This document shows positions 17,664 to 27,953 of a stretch of DNA of 64,000 nucleotides, one piece after another. Under the pieces are notes generated by a model. It saw only the letters and a list, made by a program, of their open reading frames with translations. It did no database searches and was not told where the DNA came from. The stretch is from Pseudomonas sp. G.S.17 (GTDB taxonomy: Bacteria; Pseudomonadota; Gammaproteobacteria; Pseudomonadales; Pseudomonadaceae), in contig NZ_CP151076.1 in NCBI RefSeq assembly GCF_038096165.1, positions 3,283,501 through 3,347,500 on the forward strand, written 5' to 3'. Every line of letters starts with the position of its first letter. Position 1 is the first letter of the stretch. The position numbers were made by a program, and so were the translations under genes.

Positions 17664-17963
17664 ATGAAGCGCAAAATAAACATGATCAGACTTTTGTCCG
17701 TTATTGCTGTACTGGGCCTTGCTGGCTGTGCGACTGCATCTAACACCTACATGAAAAACGGTAAGCAAGGTCTGAGCATTGATTGCTCGGGCGAAGCCAT
17801 GTCATGGGCCAGCTGTTACGAAAAGGCTGACGCCTCCTGTGCTGGCACAGGTTACGAGATTGTCGGCACCGACGGCACGCCGCAGCCCAAGGAAGCTGAC
17901 AAGACGCTGGGCGTGGACGTCGGCAATTTCAAAAGCCGCAGCGTGCTGGTGGTTTGCAAATAG
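17664..17963 (+). CDS. Small lipoprotein
   Basis: About 99 residues. The lysine-rich start (MKRKINMIRLLS) leads into a hydrophobic stretch and the lipobox LAGC, so the mature protein is acylated. After the lipobox come four more cysteines (SIDCSG, WASCYE, DASCAG and the terminal VVCK) that could form two disulfides. ATG 17682 is an alternative start; neither has a strong ribosome site. The terminal KSRSVLVVCK is characteristic of a small Gram-negative lipoprotein group I cannot name. Confidence 0.65.
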   Translation: MKRKINMIRLLSVIAVLGLAGCATASNTYMKNGKQGLSIDCSGEAMSWASCYEKADASCAGTGYEIVGTDGTPQPKEADKTLGVDVGNFKSRSVLVVCK

Positions 17964-18033
17964 CCGTTTCTCCAGCCCCGCGACGTCGTGATGGCATTCC
18001 CTGTGAAGGCCGCCATTCAGCGGCCGGAACGCA

Positions 18034-18384
18034 TCAACCGGAAATACAGGCAGTGGCCGCGCGCTGGACGTCTTTAGGCCGCAGCGGCAAATTCGACAAG
18101 CGTTCGTAGACCTTGATGGAGCTGCCACCAGAGCGCGTTTCGATATCCAGGATGGCGGCTGGGTCTTTGTTGAGTTTTTGCGCGACGATTACCCGTAAAC
18201 CATCGCGATGCGGCTCAATGGTCGGCGGCTTGCGACTACCGGCAATTTTATTGACGAAGCACTCGGCATATTCCTGCGGATTTTTGCCAGACATCACGTT
18301 CATCGTGGCCGGTGTGTGTTCGATGTCCGCGACGGTGGCGCAACCGGTCATCGCGAGAGCCAAAATGACAACACCCAATTTCAT
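18034..18384 (-). CDS. Small lipoprotein
   Basis: 116 residues. Signal with lipobox AMTGC (cysteine near 15); the mature part is hydrophilic with Cys pairs (ECFVNK and ATACISG). A GGGAGGA ribosome site precedes the ATG closely, so the start is secure. Convergent with the previous lipoprotein gene. Function unknown. Confidence 0.7.
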   Translation of the reverse strand: MKLGVVILALAMTGCATVADIEHTPATMNVMSGKNPQEYAECFVNKIAGSRKPPTIEPHRDGLRVIVAQKLNKDPAAILDIETRSGGSSIKVYERLSNLPLRPKDVQRAATACISG

Positions 18385-18553
18385 AGAATCCTCCCAAATA
18401 AAAGTGCTACGACAAGCGTGGCGGCGATTAAATCCCGGTTAGAGCACTTTTAGCCAGAAACACTGCAATAAAGTTTCAATCGCCGGGCAATGCCGGGGCT
18501 CGTCATGCTATCGTTTTGGTTTTTCGAAAAAAGCCTTACCGTCGGAGACATCC

Positions 18554-18859
18554 ATGAAATTCGTACACCAGCGCGAGCACCTCAACGAAGACGACCTGGT
18601 CGTTATCGAGTGCTCCCAGCTCTGCAATATCCGCCTGATGAACGATTCAAACTTCCGCAGTTTCAAGAATGGCGGCCGCCACACCTATCATGGCGGCGCT
18701 TTCGACAAATTCCCGGCCAAGATCGCTGCCCCCAGCACCGGATTCTGGAATATCACCATTGATACGGCCGGTCGCAAACTGGACACCAACGGCGGGCGCA
18801 AAAGCACGTTCACGCATTCGATCAAAATCGTCCGTCGTTCGACCACACGACTGAGCTGA
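18554..18859 (+). CDS. DUF1883-family protein
   Basis: 101 residues, cytosolic. It matches the DUF1883 pattern: an acidic start ending in VVIECSQLCNIRLMNDSNF, a YHGGAF core, then GFWNITIDTAG. The family is a small beta-sandwich sometimes attached to TIR or other effector domains; alone its role is unknown. It is 25 bases upstream of the next small gene in the same direction. Confidence 0.72.
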   Translation: MKFVHQREHLNEDDLVVIECSQLCNIRLMNDSNFRSFKNGGRHTYHGGAFDKFPAKIAAPSTGFWNITIDTAGRKLDTNGGRKSTFTHSIKIVRRSTTRLS

Positions 18860-18884
18860 TCACAGCTTTTATCAAGGAGATCTC

Positions 18885-19067
18885 TTGAATACGCCTGCGA
18901 CACCGACTACCAAGTTTGCCATCAGCTACAAACTCAATGGCGAGCGCCGCTTCGAATTTGCTCAACTGAGTTCAGCCTCTGTTGACGAGGCGCGTGCCGC
19001 ACTGGAAAAAATGCACAACCAGAGCGACGACATCATCTCTGACGTCAAAGTCAGCAAAGCTTTGTAA
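18885..19067 (+). CDS. Small hypothetical protein with TTG start
   Basis: 60 residues (MNTPATPTTKFAISYKLNGE...). The start is TTG at 18885 with AAGGAG six bases upstream, which makes the call convincing despite the size. A beta-hairpin-like N-half is followed by a helix (VDEARAALEKMHNQ) and DVKVSKAL. It is likely co-transcribed with the DUF1883 gene. Function unknown. Confidence 0.62.
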   Translation: MNTPATPTTKFAISYKLNGERRFEFAQLSSASVDEARAALEKMHNQSDDIISDVKVSKAL

Positions 19068-19088
19068 GCCCCTGCCCGCCTGCACACC

Positions 19089-19769
19089 ATGAAGCGCGAA
19101 GGCAACACTCCACTGACGTTCGATCTGTTCAGCGATGATCCGCAGCAGGCTGAGCCCGCGGTTGAACAGATCGGTCCTTGCTCCTGGGTATTGCGCAGCT
19201 ACGCGATGCCCTGGATCGAGCGCGTGCTTCCCGCGCTGGAGGGCGTACTGGCCCAGGCGCCCTTTCGGCACATGATCACTCCCGGCGGTTTCACCATGTC
19301 TGCCGCACTCAGCAGTTGCGGCAGTTTTGGCTGGACTACCGACCGTCACGGCTATCGCTACAGCGCCACAGACCCACAAACAAGCCAGCCCTGGCCGCCA
19401 ATACCCGAGGTGCTGATGCTACTGGCACGCGAAGCGGCAGCGGCCACAGGCTTCCCCGGTTTCACCCCCGACGCCTGCCTGATCAACCGCTATATTCCGG
19501 GTGCGAAAATGTCGCTGCATCAGGACAAGGACGAGCAGGATCTGCAATGGCCGGTGGTATCGCTGTCATTGGGAATTGCGGCGGTGTTTCTGTTTGGTGG
19601 CTTCGAGCGCGCCGACAAGGCACAACGGATCGTCTTGCAGCACGGCGACGTGGTCGTCTGGGGCGGTGTCGATCGCCTGCGCTTTCACGGTGTATTGCCG
19701 ATCAAGGCAGCGGAGCATCCGCTACTGGGCGAGCAGCGGATCAACATCACTTTCAGAAAAGCCATGTAG
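19089..19769 (+). CDS. alkB: DNA oxidative demethylase AlkB
   Basis: 226 residues. Fe(II)/2-oxoglutarate dioxygenase that removes 1-methyladenine and 3-methylcytosine lesions. The iron triad is H144, D146 (LHQDKDE) and H200 (RFHG); 2-oxoglutarate-binding arginines are R217 and R223 (EQRINITFRK). The FTMSAALSSCGSFGW segment matches the nucleotide-recognition lid. No clear ribosome site before ATG 19089; the start is tentative. No ada gene is nearby. Confidence 0.92.
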   Translation: MKREGNTPLTFDLFSDDPQQAEPAVEQIGPCSWVLRSYAMPWIERVLPALEGVLAQAPFRHMITPGGFTMSAALSSCGSFGWTTDRHGYRYSATDPQTSQPWPPIPEVLMLLAREAAAATGFPGFTPDACLINRYIPGAKMSLHQDKDEQDLQWPVVSLSLGIAAVFLFGGFERADKAQRIVLQHGDVVVWGGVDRLRFHGVLPIKAAEHPLLGEQRINITFRKAM

Positions 19770-19785
19770 CCAGGCCGTTGACGGA

Positions 19786-21606
19786 TTATTCAACCGTTGC
19801 AGCCTCGGACATTGCCCGAGCCTTGACCGGACACATCACGCGGTGCAGGTTCAGCGCCGTGTTGATAATGCCGATGTGACTGAACGCCTGGGGGAAATTG
19901 CCCAGCATGCGCTTGCTGCGGGGGTCATATTGCTCGGCCAGCAGCCCGACGTCGTTACACAGCCCGCATAAACGGTCGTACAGCTCCCGGGCTTCCTGAC
20001 GCCGCCCCAACAGGACGTAGACGTCTGCCAGCCAGAACGAGCAGACCAGAAAAGTCCCTTCATTGCCGGAAACGCCGTCCGCGCTACGATCGTTGTCGTA
20101 ACGCAACAGCAAGCCATCCTGCATCAGGCTGCGCTCGATCTGCGCGACCGTGCCGATCACGCGCGGGTCATCAGCCGGCAAAAAACCCGTCAACGCGATT
20201 TGCAGCAGACTGGCGTCCAGCGCCTTGGCGCCGTAGGTCTGCACGAAACTGCCCAACTCCGAATCAAAGCCGTTCAGGCACACATCCGCATGAATCTGGT
20301 CAGCGACACTGCGGTAATGCTGCGCCAATGCCCGGTCGTCATCGGTGACAGCGGTCTGCGCAATCAGCGACGCGTTGCGGTCAAAGGCAACCCAGGTCAT
20401 GACTTTCGAATGAGTAAAATGCCGTGGCTCTGCGCGAATCTCCCAGATGCCTTTGTCCGGCATATGCCAAACCTTCTCAAGGAACGGCATGATGACTTTG
20501 GAGATCGCTACGCTGCGCGGCAGGCGTGGCAGGCCGCCCTTCAACGCCTGGGTCATGGCGTCAGCGACTTCACCATAGACGTCCAGTTGCATTTGCGTCG
20601 CCGCCGCGTTTCCGATGCGGACCGGTTTGGAGTTTTCGTAACCGCTCAGCCAAGGCAGCTCATATTCCGGCAGACGTCGTTCGCCGCCCAAGCCATACAT
20701 GATCTGAATTTGTTCCGGGTTACCCGCCACTGAGCGCAGCAGCCATTCACGCCACGCCGAGGCTTCCTCGAAATACCCCAGGTTCATGAACGCCAACAGC
20801 GTCATGGTTGCATCGCGCAGCCAGCAAAACCGGTAGTCCCAGTTGCGTTCGCCACCCAATTGCTCGGGCAACGAAGTGGTGACCGCCGCGACAATGCCGC
20901 CGGTGGGTGCATAGGTCATGGCTTTAAGGGTGATCAGCGAGCGTTTCACCTGCGCAGTCCATTGCCCGACGTCAGGGCATCGATCGGAAAACTCGCGCCA
21001 GAAACCCTCGGTGCGCTGTAATTCCTGCTCGGCATCAATGGCTGTTTGCAAGGTTTCAGTGGAGGCCTGATGGCTCAATATGAACGTCTCGCGATGCCCC
21101 GCCGTGACATGAAAATCGCAGCCCGTATGGTGATCCAGCGCGTGCAGGGTTTCCGTGGCGCGCAACACCAGCATTTCCGGCCCGGCAATCGCCGTCAATG
21201 TCTCGCCGTCTCGGTTTTCCACCCAAGGCACGGTGCTGCCGTAGTCGAAACGGATGGCCAGGTCCATACCAAAGGCAACTTCACCCTCAAGCCCGACCAC
21301 GATTCGTACCACGTGACTGCCTTCATCGACGGGCATGAAGTCGATGAGCATGGCTCGACCGCTTGCGGTCTGGAACACCGTTTCCAGGATCAAGGTCCCT
21401 TCGCGATACCGTCGCTCGGTAAAGATAACCGGCTCTTTTGGCGCGATCTTCCAGCGGCCGTTATCGCTCGAGCCCAGCAATGCTGCAAAGCAGGCTGGCG
21501 CATCGAAGCATGGGAAACATAACCAGTCCAGCGACCCGTCCCTGGCGACCAGCGCGGCAGTCTTGCAGTTGCCGAGCAATGCGTAGTCTTCGATCAGTGC
21601 AGCCAT
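19786..21606 (-). CDS. GH15-family glycoside hydrolase (glucoamylase/trehalase-like)
   Basis: 606 residues, no signal peptide, so cytosolic. The N-terminal trehalase-like beta domain (residues 1-190, IEDYALLGNCKTAALVARDGSLDWLCFP) precedes an (alpha/alpha)6 barrel with the family motifs GGERNWDYRFCWLRDATMTL, DKGIWEIR with the likely catalytic acid, and LLAEQYDP with the second carboxylate. Substrate could be trehalose or alpha-glucan oligomers. It is last in the gnd-zwf-HAD operon, so glucose released here may feed the pentose-phosphate enzymes. Confidence 0.88.
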   Translation of the reverse strand: MAALIEDYALLGNCKTAALVARDGSLDWLCFPCFDAPACFAALLGSSDNGRWKIAPKEPVIFTERRYREGTLILETVFQTASGRAMLIDFMPVDEGSHVVRIVVGLEGEVAFGMDLAIRFDYGSTVPWVENRDGETLTAIAGPEMLVLRATETLHALDHHTGCDFHVTAGHRETFILSHQASTETLQTAIDAEQELQRTEGFWREFSDRCPDVGQWTAQVKRSLITLKAMTYAPTGGIVAAVTTSLPEQLGGERNWDYRFCWLRDATMTLLAFMNLGYFEEASAWREWLLRSVAGNPEQIQIMYGLGGERRLPEYELPWLSGYENSKPVRIGNAAATQMQLDVYGEVADAMTQALKGGLPRLPRSVAISKVIMPFLEKVWHMPDKGIWEIRAEPRHFTHSKVMTWVAFDRNASLIAQTAVTDDDRALAQHYRSVADQIHADVCLNGFDSELGSFVQTYGAKALDASLLQIALTGFLPADDPRVIGTVAQIERSLMQDGLLLRYDNDRSADGVSGNEGTFLVCSFWLADVYVLLGRRQEARELYDRLCGLCNDVGLLAEQYDPRSKRMLGNFPQAFSHIGIINTALNLHRVMCPVKARAMSEAATVE

Positions 21607-21656
21607 GGAAAGCGTCCGCCATCGTGGAAATATTCGTCACCTGCTGCACAGCTTGC

Positions 21657-22475
21657 TCAGCGCGGCAGGATGTAGTGCTCAATTGCTGCAGCGACTCCGT
21701 CTTCAAGGTTGCTGCCCGTCACGTGATCCGCCTCTCGGCGCACGCTTTCTTCGCCTTGCCCCATGGCTATCGATAAACCAGCCTGATGGAACATGGCCAC
21801 ATCGTTGCCGCCGTCACCGATGGCCGCAGTCTGCGCCAGTTCGATGCCAAACAGTTCTGCCAGGGTCAACAACGCCTTGCCTTTATTGGCGTCCAGCGCC
21901 GTTACGTCCAGATAATACAGCTGCGAACGCGCAGCCAGCGCCAGCCCGACGATAAGCGGATTGAGCTGCGACTCAAGGCTCTTGAGCAGCTCGAAGTCCT
22001 TGCTCGCTGCAACGATCTTGTCCACTCGCCCAAGGTAGGGTTCGAAGCTTTCCACCTGCACCGGCTCGTAGCCCAAGGTCGTGCGCTCGTGGTCAACGTA
22101 GTCGCCCGCAGGATCAATCAGGAACCATTGATCGTCGGCAAATACCCAAAGCGATACCGGGTAATCGGCAAACAGATTGATACAGGTGCGTGCCGCCTCC
22201 TCGGCTATCCGATAGGCTTTGAGCACGCTGCCATCAGGGTTGATGATGTTGCCGCCATTGAATGCCACCGAGGGCAGATCGATACCCAAGGCTTCAATCT
22301 GCTGGCGCATGGCACGGGGCGGACGACTGCTCGCTACCGTGAAGAGAATGCCCGCTGCCCTGAGTCGTGCAACGGCGTCGATATTGGCCTGACTCAGACT
22401 GTGGTCGGGACGCAGGAGCGTGCCATCGATGTCGGAAAGGAGGAATTTGATTGGGAGTTCGGCTTGCTCAGACAT
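21657..22475 (-). CDS. Cof-type HAD sugar phosphatase
   Basis: 272 residues. HAD superfamily with the C2B cap: motif I DIDGTLL (nucleophile Asp near 14), motif II VASSRPPRAM, Lys in DANKGKAL and motif IV GDGGNDVAMF. The start at 22475 overlaps the zwf stop by 8 bases, so translation is coupled; the frame is open upstream, inside zwf. It probably dephosphorylates a sugar phosphate in the adjacent pathway. Exact substrate unknown. Confidence 0.85.
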   Translation of the reverse strand: MSEQAELPIKFLLSDIDGTLLRPDHSLSQANIDAVARLRAAGILFTVASSRPPRAMRQQIEALGIDLPSVAFNGGNIINPDGSVLKAYRIAEEAARTCINLFADYPVSLWVFADDQWFLIDPAGDYVDHERTTLGYEPVQVESFEPYLGRVDKIVAASKDFELLKSLESQLNPLIVGLALAARSQLYYLDVTALDANKGKALLTLAELFGIELAQTAAIGDGGNDVAMFHQAGLSIAMGQGEESVRREADHVTGSNLEDGVAAAIEHYILPR

Positions 22476-23999
22476 CGATATCCCGCCATTCACGACCATC
22501 ACGGGCCAGCAAATCATCGGCAGCGGCCGGCCCATCTTCGCCAGCCTTATAAAACTCGACTTGAGGATTTTTCTGCCAGGCATCCAGGAACGGCTGTACT
22601 GCGCGCCAGCCGTTTTCGATGTTGTCAGCGCGCTGGAAAAGAGTCTGGTCGCCGGTCAGGCAGTCATAGATCAGCGTTTCGTAACCGGTGGACGGCTGCA
22701 TTTCGAAGAAGTCCTTGTAGGCAAAACCCAGCTCGATATCTTCCATGTCCAGCGTCGGCCCTGGTCGTTTGGCGAACAGGTCAAACCACATTCCTTCATT
22801 AGGCTGGATCTGGATCCTCAGGAAGTTAGGCTTGAGGCGGTCCACTTCGGTATCACGGAACTGCGCATAAGGTGCAGGCTTGAACGAAATCGCGATTTCC
22901 GTGCTACGCACGCCCATGCGCTTGCCAGTGCGCAGGTAAAACGGCACGCCGACCCAGCGCCAGTTATCGACCATCACCTTGAGCGCGACAAATGTTTCTG
23001 TGGTGCTGTCCGGCTCGACCTTGTTCTCCTGGCGATAACCGGGAACGACCTTGCCGTCCTTGCTGTTTTCCGCGTACTGACCGCGCACGGAATTGGCCAG
23101 GGCTTCCTGCTCGGACCAGGGACGAATCGCCCCTACCACCTTGGCTTTCTCGCCGCGCACGGCATCGGCGCCGAAGGCGGCAGGCGGTTCCATTGCCACC
23201 ATTGCCAGCAGCTGGAACAGGTGATTTGGAACCATGTCCCGCAGCGCGCCGGTGTGCTCGTAAAAACTGCCTCGAGTCTCGACGCCGACCGTTTCAGCCG
23301 CGGTGATCTGCACGTGATCAATGTAGTGGTTGTTCCAGAACGACTCGAACAGCCCGTTGGAAAACCGGCTGACCAGGATGTTCTGCACGGTTTCCTTGCC
23401 CAGATAGTGATCGATCCGGTAAATCTGCTTCTCGCTCATCACCTTCAGCAAGCAGGCATTCAGCGCGACAGCACTGGGCAGGTCGGACCCGAAGGGTTTT
23501 TCGATTACGACGCGGCGAAATGCCTCTTCGCTTTCCACCAACAAACCCGAGGAACCCAGGCGCTGCGCTACTTCGCTGAAGAAGCGCGGCGCCGTCGCCA
23601 GATAAAACACGGCGTTGCTGGTGCCAGTGCTCTCGATCTTGCTGGCGATGTCGGCATAAGTGGAATCGTCGAGAAAGTCACCTTGTACGTAGCTGATCCG
23701 GCTCGCCAGGCGCCGCCACAACTCAGCATCAAGCGGCTCTTTGCCGCCCTCCGCCACTTTGCCGGCAGCTTCCTGGCGGATGAAATCTTCCAGTTTTTTA
23801 GCGAAATCGGCATCGCTGATTGCGTTGTGGTCAACACCGACAATATGCAGGTTATCGTCGACCAGACCATCACGGAACAGGTTGTAGAGCGCCGGCATCA
23901 GCAAGCGCTTGACCAGATCACCATGGGCGCCGAACAGAAACAGGGTCGTAGGCGGCGCCACGGCGGGCGTTTGCTGAGACGAGCCGCGCGACAGCCCCA

Positions 24000-24000
<1 letters not shown>
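22468..24000 (-). CDS. zwf: Glucose-6-phosphate 1-dehydrogenase
   Basis: 510 residues, opening the oxidative pentose-phosphate/Entner-Doudoroff route and supplying NADPH. Coenzyme motif FLFGAHGDLVKRLLMPALY (20-38), active site RIDHYLGKETVQNILV (near 190) and substrate region PFYLRTGKRM. The glutamine/proline-rich 15-residue N-terminal extension is usual. AAGGAGG lies in the end of gnd, and the ATG shares one base with the gnd stop (TAATG). Probably one of more than one zwf paralogue in the genome. Confidence 0.94.
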
Positions 24001-24977
<977 letters not shown>

Positions 24978-25295
24978 GTGGCCTTGCTCCTAAAATTTGT
25001 AGAAAAAGGTGCCTCAAATCCGGCTCACCCTTGGGAGAGCCTCGCATGAGGGGTTAGTCCTGAAAGGTCGGACATCGGTTCCCGTCGACAGTGAAAGCGT
25101 GCATTCAGACTGTCGGATAAAGCCATTCTGTCGCGATTGGGAAACGTTCGCGACCATTGAAAATAAAAAAGTTCCATTCTTGCGCAAAAGAAATCAGAAT
25201 CGGTGCCGATAGAGAGGTATGCAGCGGCGATTCGGCGTTCGATAGTCATTGCAACAGGCCTTTCAGGTTGAATCCCGCCATTCGCGAGGTGAGCA
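24978..25295. promoter_or_regulatory. Divergent promoter gap of gnd operon with inverted repeat
   Basis: No supported gene. A 7-bp inverted repeat GTCGCGA - 11 bases - TCGCGAC lies at 25130-25154, about 155 bases upstream of gnd, and is a candidate operator. A minus-strand frame across it has no ribosome site. Confidence 0.4.
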
Positions 25296-25469
25296 ATGAG
25301 CACACTACTACCAGCACTTGCACCACAAACCCTCTATGTCACTGTCCGCCGTGACGAACTGCGCAAGCTTAAAGAAGAGCGCGAGCAATTGCAGAAAAAG
25401 GTCGCTCATCTTAGCCTCATGCTGCAACAGTCCCAACCAAGGCAGTCAGTCACTGCACTGCACGCCTGA
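25296..25469 (+). CDS. Small coiled-coil protein
   Basis: 57 residues starting MSTLLPALAPQTLYVTVRRD. A strong GAGGTGAG ribosome site ends four bases before the ATG. Residues 18-46 form a short basic/acidic helix (ELRKLKEEREQLQKKVAHLS) with heptad-spaced leucines, a likely dimeric coiled coil. It lies alone between gnd and cptA. Function unknown. Confidence 0.55.
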   Translation: MSTLLPALAPQTLYVTVRRDELRKLKEEREQLQKKVAHLSLMLQQSQPRQSVTALHA

Positions 25470-25512
25470 TCCCTGCCGCAGCTTGTAACGCTTCTGCATT
25501 ATCGATCATTGC

Positions 25513-25537
25513 GGCAAGCCCGATTCGCCGGCTTGCC
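25513..25537. repeat. REP-like palindrome
   Basis: GGCAAGCC - 9 bases - GGCTTGCC, the core of Pseudomonas REP elements, in the intergenic space between the small gene and cptA. Confidence 0.55.
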
Positions 25538-25676
25538 CGCCTATGGCTTTCCCCCTTTCGCGTAACTCTCCAGATCTGCCTCGGTCATGCACCGTGTGCA
25601 TCTTCGAGTGCCCTATTGTTCACGGACACATTCTGTAACCTCCGTGCTCTCACTGTCACCCCTGCCCGCCCAACCA

Positions 25677-25692
25677 CCGACATTTTTTTCAC
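25677..25692 (+). promoter_or_regulatory. Candidate ColR binding site upstream of cptA
   Basis: CCGACATTTTTTTCAC fits the ColR consensus YYNASNNYTTTTTCAC as I remember it at every fixed position, 131 bases before the start of a lipid A/core phosphoethanolamine transferase, a class of gene ColRS is known to control. The rest of the 25470-25822 gap is pyrimidine-rich and holds no gene I can support. Confidence 0.5.
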
Positions 25693-25822
25693 ACCCACGC
25701 CGCAATACTTGCGCCCCTTGTGAATGCCCTGGTTCTGTGCCTCGCCGTACCAGGGACATGCCGAGCGGCCAGGACCTTTATTCCCCCGGACTGCTCAATT
25801 GAATGATGAGTTGGAGCGCTTG

Positions 25823-27565
25823 ATGACAATGGTTAAACGGAGCGATACGACTCCGAAAGGTTTTGACTGGGCTGGCCTCGCCTGGCTGTTCGTTTTCTTC
25901 TGGTATTTCTCTGGCATTACTCAATTACTGATACAGCTGACCGACACCTCCGGTTTTTCCGGATTTCGTCAGGCGTTCGTGATGAGCGGCATCTGGCTCG
26001 CCCCAATGCTGATGTTCCCGGCCAAAACGCGGATCATGGCGGCAGTCATAGGTGTTGTGCTGTGGGCTTGCTCGATGGCCAGCCTGGGATACTTCTTCAT
26101 TTATCAACAGGAGTTCTCCCAGAGCGTCATCTTCATCATGTTCGAGTCGAACGTGTCGGAAGCGGGCGAGTACATGACTCAGTACTTCGCCTGGTGGATC
26201 GTTCTCGGATTCATCGCTCACACGGCTTTTGCAATTTTCCTGTGGACTCGCCTGCGCCCGGTGTACATGCCCCGAGGTCGTGCATGGGCGGTAGCTGTAG
26301 CTTTGCTGGTGGCAATTATTGGCTACCCTCTGGCCAAACAGCTGGCTCGCCACGATGACGTAGCATCCGGGATCGAAGCTTTCGAAACCCGAATCGAACC
26401 TGCGGTACCTTGGCAGATGCTCGTGGCTTACCACCGCTACACTCAGCAACTGGACAGTATGCAAGGCATGCTCAAGAGCAGTAGCAACATTGCGCCGCTG
26501 GGCAACCTCAAGGATCAGCAGGCTGACCTACCCGCGACAATGGTCCTGGTCATCGGCGAATCAACCAATCGTCAACGCATGAGCCTGTATGGCTATCCGC
26601 GCCAGACCACGCCGAACCTGGATCAGCTCAAGAATGAGCTGCAAGTCTTCAACAACGTCATTACGCCACGCCCGTACACCATTGAAGCGCTACAGCAGGT
26701 CCTGACCTTTGCTGACGAAGAAAATCCCGATCTGTACCTGAAGACGCCGTCGCTGGTCAGCGTCATGAAACAGGCCGGTTACAAGACGTTCTGGATCACC
26801 AATCAGCAAACCATGACCAAGCGCAACACCATGCTCACGACGTTCTCCGAGCAGGCCGATGAACAGGTGTACCTCAACAACAACCGCAATCAGAACGCTC
26901 GCCAATACGACGGTGACGTCATCGAGCCGTTCGGCAAGGCCTTGACCGACCCTGCGCCGCGCAAGCTCATCGTGGTGCATCTGCTGGGCACGCACATGAG
27001 CTATCAGTATCGCTACCCGCCGACTTTCGAGAAGTTTACCGACCGCAAGGGCGTGCCCGACGCGATCAGCGACAGCCAGCTGGAGCTGTATAACAGCTAC
27101 GACAACGCCGTGCTGTACAACGATTTCGTGGTGTCGAGCCTGATCAAGGAATACGCCAAGACCGATCCAAACGGCTTTCTGATGTATCTCTCGGATCACG
27201 GCGAAGACGTCTACGATTCACCCGGCCATAACGTCCTGGGCCGTAACGAAGCCAAGCCAACGATGCCGATGTACACCGTTCCTTTTATGGTCTACGCCTC
27301 ACCGAAGTGGCAACAAACCCACAACTGGGATTTCACCAGCATCAAGAACAGGCCTTACACCAGCTCACAGCTGATCCATACCTGGGCACAGCTGGCCGGC
27401 TTGACGTTTGATGAGCTGGACACGAGCAAGAGTCTGGTCAGTTTCGACTTCAAGGAACGTCCGCGCATGATTGGCGATCCCTACCACGATAAAGGCCTGA
27501 CCGACTTCGCACTTCTGCAGGGCGATAAACCGGTACCGCCCACACCGGAAGTTGTCCAGAAGTAA
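25823..27565 (+). CDS. cptA: Phosphoethanolamine transferase, CptA-like
   Basis: 580 residues, close to E. coli CptA (577). Five N-terminal transmembrane helices (about 15-190) precede a periplasmic alkaline-phosphatase-fold domain: the catalytic threonine is in PRPYTIEALQQ (near 320), nucleophile region metal site VIGESTNRQRM (near 250) and zinc ligands in YLSDHGEDVYDSPGH (near 455). It adds phosphoethanolamine to LPS core. Start at 25823 set by GGAG 7 bases upstream; the frame is open further left. Ends in a strong terminator. Confidence 0.88.
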   Translation: MTMVKRSDTTPKGFDWAGLAWLFVFFWYFSGITQLLIQLTDTSGFSGFRQAFVMSGIWLAPMLMFPAKTRIMAAVIGVVLWACSMASLGYFFIYQQEFSQSVIFIMFESNVSEAGEYMTQYFAWWIVLGFIAHTAFAIFLWTRLRPVYMPRGRAWAVAVALLVAIIGYPLAKQLARHDDVASGIEAFETRIEPAVPWQMLVAYHRYTQQLDSMQGMLKSSSNIAPLGNLKDQQADLPATMVLVIGESTNRQRMSLYGYPRQTTPNLDQLKNELQVFNNVITPRPYTIEALQQVLTFADEENPDLYLKTPSLVSVMKQAGYKTFWITNQQTMTKRNTMLTTFSEQADEQVYLNNNRNQNARQYDGDVIEPFGKALTDPAPRKLIVVHLLGTHMSYQYRYPPTFEKFTDRKGVPDAISDSQLELYNSYDNAVLYNDFVVSSLIKEYAKTDPNGFLMYLSDHGEDVYDSPGHNVLGRNEAKPTMPMYTVPFMVYASPKWQQTHNWDFTSIKNRPYTSSQLIHTWAQLAGLTFDELDTSKSLVSFDFKERPRMIGDPYHDKGLTDFALLQGDKPVPPTPEVVQK

Positions 27566-27587
27566 CCCGATCAGAACTGGCAAAAAC

Positions 27588-27618
27588 AGAAGGCCTGTCA
27601 GCAATGACAGGCCTTTTG
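27588..27618 (+). terminator. Terminator after cptA
   Basis: Perfect 11-bp stem AAGGCCTGTCA - GCAA - TGACAGGCCTT. Lies between convergent genes and may serve both. Confidence 0.88.
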
Positions 27619-27621
27619 CGG

Positions 27622-27930
27622 TTATTGGCTGACGATCTTTCGCGGATGCAGGACGCTGGACGTAACCGAAGTAATCGACACCCAGATCATCGCCAGCGTG
27701 CCAATGAAGATGCTGGGCTTGCTACTGCCAAGGACCCCGAGAGCCTCAGGCGCGGAAAAATAGGTCAGATTACCCAGCACAACGGCTGCCACCACGCCCG
27801 AGCAGGACATGGCGATGATCACAGCATGGGAGAGTTCCGGGGTTTGGCGGTGATGAACAGACAACGCCAGATATATAGCTATAAACAACAGGCTGCTCAC
27901 CACGGAGCAGCTGGTTTGATCCCAAATCAT
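27622..27930 (-). CDS. Small hypothetical membrane protein
   Basis: 102 residues with three predicted helices (about 8-24, 36-55 and 72-94) and a short basic C-terminus. GGGAAGG precedes the ATG. It lies 23 bases downstream of another small membrane protein in the same direction, so the two probably form a unit. Holin-like in size and topology, but no lysis genes are nearby. Function unknown. Confidence 0.55.
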   Translation of the reverse strand: MIWDQTSCSVVSSLLFIAIYLALSVHHRQTPELSHAVIIAMSCSGVVAAVVLGNLTYFSAPEALGVLGSSKPSIFIGTLAMIWVSITSVTSSVLHPRKIVSQ

Positions 27931-27953
27931 ATCGGCCTTCCCTGGCGCTCATT

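Noticed and set aside
25025..25303. 92-residue minus-strand ORF upstream of gnd
   Set aside because: Covers the gnd promoter gap, no ribosome site, overlaps the better-supported small gene.
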